Below the pieces are notes generated by a model, which was not told the origin of the DNA, did not search any database, and worked only from the letters and a program-made list of their open reading frames with translations. A program made the position numbers and the translations under genes. A stretch of DNA of 64,000 nt from Streptomyces sp. NBC_01381 (GTDB taxonomy: Bacteria; Actinomycetota; Actinomycetes; Streptomycetales; Streptomycetaceae), in assembly GCF_026340305.1 (NCBI RefSeq), contig NZ_JAPEPI010000001.1, positions 2,170,001 to 2,234,000 of the forward strand, written 5' to 3'. Of the stretch, positions 53,244 to 61,693 are shown one piece after another (position 1 is the stretch's first letter; the number at the start of each line of letters is the position of its first letter).

Positions 53244-54211
53244 CTAGAGAAGGACCAGGCTCGTCGGTTCGTCCGCGAGGCGGTCGGCCGCCGGTGGTCC
53301 TTCGAGCGGCCGGGGCGTGCGCCGCCCCGCTGCGAACTCGCGCGGCGTACAGCCCGTCATCGCCTTGAACTCGCCGCTCAGATGCGACTGGTCGTAATAG
53401 CCGCAGACCGCCGCCGTCTCCGCCTGGCTGCGCCCCGCAGCGAGCATCCGCCGTGCCCGCTGCAGCCGAAGCACCCGGCCCGCGGCCTTGGGCCCGATGC
53501 CGATCCGCTCCCGGAAGCGGCTCTCCAGCTGCCGTACGCTCCAGCCGACTTCATCGGCGATGTGCCCGACCGGGGCGGCGCCCCCGGTGCGCACCAGCTC
53601 GCCCCACGCCCGCACCGTCCGCGCCCCGGCCGGCGGCCCCGCGGCGGACCAGCGGGCGAAGGCGTCGTCCAGGAGGGCGAAACGGGTGCTCCAGGAGGGC
53701 GAAACGGGTGCTCCAGGAGGGCGAAACGGGTGCTCCAGGAGGGCAGGGAGTCCAGCGCCGCGGCGAGTTCGGCGATCGAGTGCCAGCGGCCGGGGCCGGG
53801 CCGCACGCCCAGCGCGTCCGGGTCGAGGCTGCGGTCGGCCACCTCGTGCAGGGCGGTCCCGAAGAGGGTGAACGCGGCCCACGGCGTGAGCAGCACCTCG
53901 ATGCCCGCGAGGTGCCCGTCGTGCTCGCCGATCACCGGCGTCGTGCCGAGCCCGGAGAGCACGGAGACCAGCGACACGCTCTCCGGCTCCGGGCCGCCGC
54001 CCGTGAGCGCGGAGATTCGCACCGGGCGCTCGAAGCCGAGCATCAGCGTCACCGCGCCGATCGGCACCTCGAGCCTGCGCCGCGGCCTGCCGAGCGCGAG
54101 CCGGATCCCCCGGTAGCTGATGACCCCCGGCCGCAGCCGGGGGTGCGGGGCGGCGAGCGCCACCTCCCAACTGCCCAGCGGGCAGCGCGCGTACCGGGTG
54201 CCCGGAGCCAT
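53244..54211 (-). pseudogene. AraC-family regulator frameshifted by a 22-bp tandem repeat
   Basis: The gene starts at ATG 54211 (MAPGTRYARCPLGSWEVALA). The N-terminal effector domain is read in one frame to about LDSLPSWSTRFALL, and the AraC DNA-binding domain (GWSVRQLESRFRERIGIGPK; GYYDQSHLSGEFKAMTGCTP) is read in another frame to the TAG at 53244. The break coincides with a tandem repeat of 22 bp, present in three full copies plus half. One full copy would join the frames (LPSWSTRFALLDDAFARW); four would also. As read, translation stays in the wrong frame and stops at 53378, so the helix-turn-helix is lost. It lies 11 bp downstream of iolE and probably regulated inositol use. Confidence 0.85.
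53668..53744. repeat. 22-bp tandem repeat, 3.5 copies, inside araC-like gene
   Basis: Identical 22-bp units start at 53668, 53690 and 53712 (each beginning TCCAGGAGGGCG), followed by an 11-bp partial unit from 53734. The period is not a multiple of three, so every unit added or lost shifts the AraC reading frame. Confidence 0.95.
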
Positions 54212-54222
54212 CGGGGCCGCCC

Positions 54223-55122
54223 CTAGGCGCCGCAGGAACGCAGGAACGAGCGGGTGCGGCGGGCGATGGGCCCCGGCTTGTCCGGCGGGCACGGATACAT
54301 GTCCTGCTCGACGATGGCGAACAGATCCACGTCCAGCTTCTGCGCCGCCGCGAGCACCGGCTCCAGGGCGGGCACCCCCGACGGCGGCTCGCACATCACA
54401 CCGCGCGCCACGGCGGGACCGAACGGCATCTCCTGCGCCCGCACCTCGGCGAGCACCGCCGGGTCGACCTGCTTGAGGTGCAGATAGCCGATGCGCTCGC
54501 CGTACGTCTCGATGAGCTTGACGCTGTCGCCGCCGCAGTAGGCGTAGTGCCCGGTGTCCAGGCAGAGCGAGACGAGGTCGGAGTCCGTCGCGTCGAGGAA
54601 ACGCGTCACGTTCTCCTCGGTGTCGATGTGCGTGTCCGCGTGCGGATGGACGACGACCCGCAGGCCGTACCGCTCGCGCACCCGGTACGCCAGGCGCTCG
54701 GTCTGCAGCGTGAGCTGGCGCCACTGCTCCGGTGTGAGCGTGCGGTCCTCCAGGACCTCGCCGGTCTTGTCGTCGCGCCAGAAGGAGGGGATGACGACCA
54801 GATGCCGGGCGCCCATCGCCTGGGTGAGGGCGGCGATACCGGCCACGTGCTCCCAGGTCCTGTCCCAGACGGCGGGCCCGTGATGCAGGCCGGTGAAGAC
54901 CGTCCCGGCGGAGACCTTCAGGCCGCGCCGCTGTGTCTCGGCGGTCAGTTCGGCGGGATCGGTGGGCAGATAGCCGTACGGGCCGAGCTCGATCCACTCG
55001 TATCCGGAGTCCGCCACCTCGTCGAGGAAGCGGCTCCAGGGGACCTGCCCGGGATCCTCGGGGAACCACACGCCCCACGAGTCGGGCGCCGAGCCGATGC
55101 GGATGCGTGACAGCGTCGTCAT
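54223..55122 (-). CDS. iolE: inosose dehydratase (IolE)
   Basis: IolE dehydrates 2-keto-myo-inositol to 3D-trihydroxycyclohexane-1,2-dione, the step before IolD. The 299-residue TIM-barrel protein has the IolE/MocC start pattern GSAPDSWGVWFPEDP and IELGPYGYLPTDP, and metal-site residues in VVVHPHADTHI, CLDTGHYAYCGGD and YLHLKQVDP. It is divergent from iolC with a shared promoter region. The AraC-like gene follows 11 bp later and is presumably cotranscribed. Confidence 0.9.
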   Translation of the reverse strand: MTTLSRIRIGSAPDSWGVWFPEDPGQVPWSRFLDEVADSGYEWIELGPYGYLPTDPAELTAETQRRGLKVSAGTVFTGLHHGPAVWDRTWEHVAGIAALTQAMGARHLVVIPSFWRDDKTGEVLEDRTLTPEQWRQLTLQTERLAYRVRERYGLRVVVHPHADTHIDTEENVTRFLDATDSDLVSLCLDTGHYAYCGGDSVKLIETYGERIGYLHLKQVDPAVLAEVRAQEMPFGPAVARGVMCEPPSGVPALEPVLAAAQKLDVDLFAIVEQDMYPCPPDKPGPIARRTRSFLRSCGA

Positions 55123-55165
55123 GGCAGCCAGCTTTCAGGGCGGCGGAGAAGAGTGTCAAGGAGTC

Positions 55166-55216
55166 GTCCGAATGTAAGGACAATGTGTTGACAGGGTTCG
55201 TGGGGCGGGATTAGAC
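55166..55216. promoter_or_regulatory. shared iolE/iolC control region
   Basis: GTCCGAATGTAAGGAC (55166-55181) has symmetric GTCC/GGAC ends. Just downstream, TTGACA (55188-55193) and TTAGAC (55211-55216) are spaced 17 bp apart, a good vegetative-type promoter for iolC. The palindrome lies between the divergent promoters and could bind the inositol regulator. Confidence 0.55.
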
Positions 55217-55249
55217 CTAGGGGTGGGCGACGCCGAGAGGGAGTGCAGG

Positions 55250-56284
55250 GTGACGGTGGCTGATCCGTATGCCGATCCGTATGTCGATCCGTTTGACGTC
55301 ATCACCATGGGGCGGATCGGGGTGGACCTCTATCCCCTGCAGGCCGGGGTGCCGCTCGCCGAGGTCACCACCTTCGGCAAGTACCTCGGCGGCTCCGCGT
55401 CGAACGTCGCGGTGGCGGCGGCACGCCTCGGCCGCCGGGTGGCGCTCCTCACGCGCACGGGCGAGGACCCCTTCGGGGAGTATCTGCACCGGGCGCTGCG
55501 GGAGTTCGGGGTCGACGACCGGTGGGTGAAGGGGGTCGCCGGGCTCCCCACGCCGGTCACCTTCTGCGAGGTCTTCCCGCCCGACGACTTCCCGCTCTAC
55601 TTCTACCGGCAGCCGAAGGCGCCCGACCTGGAGATGTACGAGAGCGAACTCGACCTCGGCGCGATCGCCGCCGCGCGGGTGTTCTGGATGACGGGTACGG
55701 GGCTGAGCGCGGAGCCCAGCCGCTCGGCGACGCTGGCGGCGCTCGCGGCCAGGAGCCGGCGCGAGGTCACCGTCTTCGACCTGGACTGGCGGCCGATGTT
55801 CTGGAGCGACCCGCAGGAAGCCAGACCCTTCTACGCCGAAGCCCTGCGGCACGCGACCGTCGCCGTCGGCAATCTCGACGAGGTTGAGGTGGCGACGGGG
55901 GAGCGGGAGCCGTACGCCGCCGCTCGGGCCTTGCTGGCGGCGGGAGTTGAGCTGGCCGTGGTGAAACAGGGCCCGAAGGGTGTGCTCGCCGTCAGCCGCT
56001 CCGGGGAGGTCGCCGAGGTGCCGCCCTTGCCCGTGACCGTCCTGAACGGTCTGGGGGCGGGGGACGCGTTCGGCGGGGCGCTGTGTCATGGGTTGCTCGG
56101 GGGGTGGGGGCTTGAGCGGGTCATGCGGTACGCCAATGCGGCGGGGGCGATTGTCGCTTCGCGGCTGGAGTGCTCGTCCGCCATGCCGTTCCCTGATGAG
56201 GTCGAGGCGGCGGTTGAGGCGGGGGAAATCTCAGCCCGTCCGGCACTTGAGGACGAACTCGGCGAAGCCGGTGATCGACGGTGA
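55250..56284 (+). CDS. iolC: 5-dehydro-2-deoxygluconokinase (IolC)
   Basis: IolC phosphorylates 2-deoxy-5-keto-gluconate. The 344-residue protein, starting at GTG 55250 behind AGAGGGAG, is a PfkB-family sugar kinase: GGSASNVAVAAARLG near the N terminus and NGLGAGDAFGGALCHG (with the catalytic Asp) near the C terminus. It is first in the iolC-aldolase-iolB-iolD order. Its last about 18 residues (ISARPALEDELGEAGDRR) are encoded by a dispersed intergenic repeat, so the native C terminus has probably been replaced. The stop overlaps the next gene by 4 bp. Confidence 0.92.
   Translation: MTVADPYADPYVDPFDVITMGRIGVDLYPLQAGVPLAEVTTFGKYLGGSASNVAVAAARLGRRVALLTRTGEDPFGEYLHRALREFGVDDRWVKGVAGLPTPVTFCEVFPPDDFPLYFYRQPKAPDLEMYESELDLGAIAAARVFWMTGTGLSAEPSRSATLAALAARSRREVTVFDLDWRPMFWSDPQEARPFYAEALRHATVAVGNLDEVEVATGEREPYAAARALLAAGVELAVVKQGPKGVLAVSRSGEVAEVPPLPVTVLNGLGAGDAFGGALCHGLLGGWGLERVMRYANAAGAIVASRLECSSAMPFPDEVEAAVEAGEISARPALEDELGEAGDRR
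56231..56275 (-). repeat. dispersed hairpin repeat, copy B, inside the iolC 3' end
   Basis: Read on the minus strand this stretch starts ATCACCGGCTTCGCCGAGTT and ends in the GGACGGGCTGA arm, the same element as copies A and C. Only the half with one stem arm remains. It contributes codons to the end of iolC. Confidence 0.8.
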
Positions 56285-57162
56285 CTGATATCGCCGGGCT
56301 CACCCGCATCAGGGCCTCCCGCCCAGAAGCCATCGCTGAGGCCGCTTCCCGCCGTACCCGGCGGCCTCTCCTCGGCGACGGCGGGCGATTGATGATCATC
56401 GCTGCCGATCACCCCGCACGCGGCGCTCTCTCCGTGGGGGGACGTCCGTTCGCCATGGCCAACCGCGGGGACCTCCTCGAACGGCTCTGTCTCGCGCTCT
56501 CGCGCCCCCGCGTGGACGGCGTGCTCGCCACCGCCGACATCCTGGAGGATCTCCTCCTGCTCGGCGCCCTCGACGGGAAGGTCGTCATGGGTTCCATGAA
56601 CAGGGGTGGACTCGCCGGGGCCTCGTTCGAGCTGGACGACCGGTTCACCGGGTATCGCGCAGAGGATCTGGAACGGCTCGGGTTCGACGCGGGGAAGCTG
56701 CTGCTGCGGGTCGACTACGACGACCCCGGATCGCTCGCCACCATGGACGCCGCCGCACGGGCCGTCGACGCGATGGCCGCCCGCAGGCTGCCCGTCTTCG
56801 TGGAGCCGTTCCTCTGCCGCCGCCCGGCGGACGGCGGACCGCCGCGCAACGATCTGAGCGCCGACGCCGTCACCACGTCCATCGCCATCGCCTCCGGCCT
56901 CGCCGGGACATCGGCGTACACCTGGCTGAAGGTCCCCGTCACCGAGAACCCGGACGACATGGAGCGGGTCATGGAGACCAGCACACTGCCCGCCGTGCTG
57001 CTCGGCGGTGATCTGGGGGACGACAGTGACGCCGCGTACGAGAAGTGGCGCGGCGCCCTGCAACTGCCCACCGTCCAAGGGCTCGTCGCGGGGCGCACGC
57101 TGCTGTACCCGGCGGACGGGGACGTGGCGGGCGCGGTCGACACCGCCGTCGGACTGCTGTAG
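56281..57162 (+). CDS. Cgl0158-type aldolase of the inositol cluster
   Basis: The 293-residue (beta/alpha)8-barrel protein starts at GTG 56281, overlapping the iolC stop. It carries IIAADHPARGAL (typical of DeoC/LacD-like class I aldolases), VVMGSMNRGGLAG and TYLK-like block SAYTWLKVPVTENP with a candidate Schiff-base lysine. In actinobacterial inositol clusters this family occupies the position of IolJ, the aldolase that splits 2-deoxy-5-keto-gluconate 6-phosphate to DHAP and malonate semialdehyde. That role is inferred from context. Confidence 0.8.
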   Translation: MTDIAGLTRIRASRPEAIAEAASRRTRRPLLGDGGRLMIIAADHPARGALSVGGRPFAMANRGDLLERLCLALSRPRVDGVLATADILEDLLLLGALDGKVVMGSMNRGGLAGASFELDDRFTGYRAEDLERLGFDAGKLLLRVDYDDPGSLATMDAAARAVDAMAARRLPVFVEPFLCRRPADGGPPRNDLSADAVTTSIAIASGLAGTSAYTWLKVPVTENPDDMERVMETSTLPAVLLGGDLGDDSDAAYEKWRGALQLPTVQGLVAGRTLLYPADGDVAGAVDTAVGLL

Positions 57163-57171
57163 GAGGGCCAC

Positions 57172-57984
57172 ATGACGTACGTACCGAAGGGCAGTGCGGT
57201 CGAGCCGCCGTACGTCCTCGACCTCGGTCCCAAGCGGACCGGACTCAGCCATTCCGAGCTACGGGTGATCGAACTGGAGCCCGGCACCACGCACTCCTTC
57301 GCCACCGGAGAGAGTGAATGGATCGTGCTCCCGCTGACCGGCGGCTGTACGGTGCAGGCGGAAGGCGAGATCATCGAACTGCTGGGCCGGGACGGCGTGT
57401 TCAGCGGAGTCAGCGACTTCGCCTATGTGCCCCGTGATGCCCAGATCCAGATCGCCTCCGGCGCGGGAGGCCGCTTCGCCCTGGCAGGAGCGAAGTGCGA
57501 GCGTCGACTCCCCGCCCGCTACGGCTCCGCGCCGGAGGTCTCCGTCGAACGACGCGGCAGCGGCAACTGCGCCCGCGAGGTCCGCAACTTCGCGTCCGCC
57601 GACGCCTTCGACTGCGACCGTCTCATCGCCGTCGAGGTGATCACACCGGGCGGCAACTGGTCCTCGTACCCGCCGCACAAGCACGACGAGAACCGCCCCG
57701 GCCTGGAGACCGAGCTCGAAGAGATCTATTACTTCGAGATCGAGTCGCCGGGCGGACACGAAGGCTTCGGGTATCAGCGCGTGTTCCCCTCCCGCCCCGG
57801 CGGCACCGACGTCCTCGCCGAGGTGCGCACCGGCGACGCCGTGCTCGTCCCCGACGGCTGGCACGGGCCTTCCATCGCCCAGCCGGGGCACGCCATGTAC
57901 TACCTGAACGTGATGGCGGGACCGGGGCCCGAGCGGGAGTGGCGGATCTGCTTCCACCCCGATCACACGGAGGGATACCGATGA
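57172..57984 (+). CDS. iolB: 5-deoxy-glucuronate isomerase (IolB)
   Basis: IolB isomerises 5-deoxy-glucuronate to 2-deoxy-5-keto-gluconate. The 270-residue double-cupin protein has the metal ligands in NWSSYPPHKHDENRP and ELEEIYYFEI and the C-terminal VPDGWHGPSIAQPGHAMYYLNVMAGP. The ATG at 57172 follows AGGAGG. The start is 9 bp after the aldolase stop, and its stop overlaps iolD by 4 bp. Confidence 0.94.
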   Translation: MTYVPKGSAVEPPYVLDLGPKRTGLSHSELRVIELEPGTTHSFATGESEWIVLPLTGGCTVQAEGEIIELLGRDGVFSGVSDFAYVPRDAQIQIASGAGGRFALAGAKCERRLPARYGSAPEVSVERRGSGNCAREVRNFASADAFDCDRLIAVEVITPGGNWSSYPPHKHDENRPGLETELEEIYYFEIESPGGHEGFGYQRVFPSRPGGTDVLAEVRTGDAVLVPDGWHGPSIAQPGHAMYYLNVMAGPGPEREWRICFHPDHTEGYR

Positions 57985-59864
57985 CCGTGACGAACACGGT
58001 GAGGCTCACCACCGCGCAGGCGCTCGTCCGCTTCCTGTCCCGGCAGTTCACCGAGCGGGACGGCCGTCGGCAGAGGCTCATCGGCGCCACCTGGGGCATC
58101 TTCGGGCACGGGAACGTGGCGGGGATCGGCCAGGCGCTCGTCGAGTACGCCGATGAGATGCCCTACCACCAGGGGCGCAACGAGCAGGCCATGGTGCACG
58201 CCGCCGTCGGGTACGCCCGCCAGTCCGGCCGGCTCTCCACGCACGCCGTCACCACCTCCATCGGGCCCGGCGCGACCAACCTCGTCACCGGCGCCGCGCT
58301 CGCGACCGTCAACCATCTGCCGGTCCTGCTGCTGCCCGGCGACACCTTCGCGACCCGACCCGCCGACCCGGTGCTCCAGCAGCTCGAAGTCCCGTACGCG
58401 GGCGATGTGTCGGTGAACGACTGTCTGCGGCCGGTGTCCAAGTACTTCGACCGGATCACCCGGCCCGAGGCCCTGATCCCGGCCGCGCTCGCCGCGATGC
58501 GCGTGCTCACCGACCCGGCCGCCACCGGCGCCGTCACGCTCGCCCTGCCGCAGGACGTGCAGGCGGAGGCGTACGACTGGCCGGCGGAGTTCTTCGCGGA
58601 ACGGACCTGGGCCGTACGCCGCCAGGCGCCCGACCCGCAGGAGCTCGCCGCCGCCGCACGGCTCGTACGGGACTCCCTGCGCCCCCTGATCGTCGCGGGC
58701 GGCGGAGTGCACCACAGCGCCGCCGAGGACGCGCTGCGTGAGCTCGCCGACGCCACCGGGATCCCGGTCGCCTCCACACAGGCCGGCAAGGGGTCCCTGC
58801 GCTTCGACCACCCGGCGGACGTCGGCGGCATCGGGCACACCGGCACCGCGACCGCCGACGAACTGGCCTGCACCGCCGACCTGGTGATCGGCGTCGGCAC
58901 CCGCTACAGCGACTTCACGACGTCCTCCGGGACGCTCTTCGCCGCGCCGGACGTCCGCTTCCTCAACCTCAACATCACGTCCTTCGACGGTCACAAGATG
59001 GCGGGCACCCCGCTGATCGCCGACGCGCGCGCCGGGCTGCGGGCCCTGACCGGGGCGCTCGACGGCTACCGCGTCACGGACGCCTATGCCGCCGAGTACA
59101 CCGACGACAAGGTGCGCTGGGAGCAGCGCGTCGACGCGGCGTACGCGGTCGACGAACCCGACGTACGGCCCACTCAGGCCCAAGTCCTCGGCCTGCTCGA
59201 CGAGTTGGTCACGGAGCAGGACGTGATCATCAACGCCGCCGGGTCGCTCCCCGGTGATCTGCACAAGCTGTGGCGGGCCCGCTCGCCGCGCCAGTACCAC
59301 GTCGAGTACGGCTACTCCTGCATGGGATACGAGATCCCCGCCTCGATCGGCGTCGCGATGGCCGCCCCGGACCACCACGTCTGGGCGCTGGTCGGCGACG
59401 GGACATATCTCATGATGCCCACCGAAATCGTCACGGCCGTCCAGGAGAACATTCCGGTCAAGATCGTGATCCTGCAGAACCACGGGTACGCGTCCATCGG
59501 CGGCCTCTCCGAGTCCGTGGGCGGCGAGCGCTTCGGCACCGCCTACCGCTTCCGGGCGCCGGACGGGACGTACACGGATGCCCCGCTGCCCGTTGATCTC
59601 GCGGCCAACGCGGCCTCGCTCGGGATGCGGGTGATCCGCGCCAAAACCGTCGGTGACCTGCGCGATGCCCTCGCCGATGCGCGCTCGGCCGACCGGCCCA
59701 CATGTGTCTACATCGAGACGGAAACGGCAGACACAGTGTCGGGCCCGCCCCCCGCGCAGGCATGGTGGGATGTGCCCGTGGCCGAGACAGCGACCCGACC
59801 GTCGGCGGTCAAGGCCAGAGAAGAGTACGACCGGCACGTCACAGCCCGACGCCGCCATCTGTGA
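57981..59864 (+). CDS. iolD: trihydroxycyclohexane-1,2-dione hydrolase (IolD)
   Basis: IolD hydrolyses the cyclic dione to 5-deoxy-glucuronate using TPP. The 627-residue protein starts at ATG 57981 overlapping the iolB stop (ATGA). It has the TPP-enzyme N-terminal domain with the activating Glu in HQGRNEQAMVHAAVG, the central domain, and a C-terminal domain with GDGTYLMMPTEIVTAVQENIPVKIVILQNHGYASIGG. The motif for IolD (ATWGIFGHGNVAGIGQAL) is at the start. Confidence 0.95.
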   Translation: MTVTNTVRLTTAQALVRFLSRQFTERDGRRQRLIGATWGIFGHGNVAGIGQALVEYADEMPYHQGRNEQAMVHAAVGYARQSGRLSTHAVTTSIGPGATNLVTGAALATVNHLPVLLLPGDTFATRPADPVLQQLEVPYAGDVSVNDCLRPVSKYFDRITRPEALIPAALAAMRVLTDPAATGAVTLALPQDVQAEAYDWPAEFFAERTWAVRRQAPDPQELAAAARLVRDSLRPLIVAGGGVHHSAAEDALRELADATGIPVASTQAGKGSLRFDHPADVGGIGHTGTATADELACTADLVIGVGTRYSDFTTSSGTLFAAPDVRFLNLNITSFDGHKMAGTPLIADARAGLRALTGALDGYRVTDAYAAEYTDDKVRWEQRVDAAYAVDEPDVRPTQAQVLGLLDELVTEQDVIINAAGSLPGDLHKLWRARSPRQYHVEYGYSCMGYEIPASIGVAMAAPDHHVWALVGDGTYLMMPTEIVTAVQENIPVKIVILQNHGYASIGGLSESVGGERFGTAYRFRAPDGTYTDAPLPVDLAANAASLGMRVIRAKTVGDLRDALADARSADRPTCVYIETETADTVSGPPPAQAWWDVPVAETATRPSAVKAREEYDRHVTARRRHL

Positions 59865-59887
59865 GGCCTGTGAGGCCTGTGAGACCT
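59861..59887. repeat. three 9-bp tandem units after iolD
   Basis: GTGAGGCCT occurs twice and GTGAGACCT once in a row, starting in the iolD stop codon. The repeat separates iolD from msdA and resembles a slippage product. Confidence 0.8.
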
Positions 59888-59928
59888 GTGCGAGTGCCGC
59901 CGCCAGCTGAGAGTAGGGATGCTTGATC

Positions 59929-61431
<1,503 letters not shown>

Positions 61432-61460
61432 CGGCTGCGCGCCGGGCGGTGCGCCCCGTT

Positions 61461-61567
61461 CATCACCGGCTTCGCCGAGTTCGTCCTCAAACTCCCCCAA
61501 GCTCTTAAAGAGCAGGGAGGCACCCCCTCGACGGGCTGGAGATCCAGCCCGTCCGGCGTTTGAGGAG
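61461..61567. repeat. dispersed hairpin repeat, copy C, with internal insertion
   Basis: The element starts ATCACCGGCTTCGCCGAGTT like copies A and B. After TCCTCAAA it is interrupted by about 35 bp containing CTCCCCCAAGCTCTTAAAGA (a different common streptomycete repeat with an AGAGC palindrome), then resumes as GACGGGCTGGA/TCCAGCCCGTC, arms 61530-61540 and 61543-61553. It follows the msdA stop and may terminate it. Confidence 0.8.
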
Positions 61568-61693
61568 CGGGGTCCGGGGGCCGCTCGTACCGCACCCGTC
61601 GTACATGGGAGCCCGCGCCTACTCCCCAGGTAGGTAAGCGGGTTCACCCCGGCGGCTGCCTCGGATGTCGGCCCCCGCCCGTACGGTTGACGC

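Noticed and set aside
53668..53744. Reading the 22-bp array as a CRISPR array
   Set aside because: The units abut directly with no spacers and lie inside a coding gene.
53378..55183. 601-residue open frame spanning iolE and the AraC region
   Set aside because: Its first part is antisense-frame shadow of IolE; only the part after 54211 is real AraC N-terminal sequence, and the end is scrambled by the repeat.
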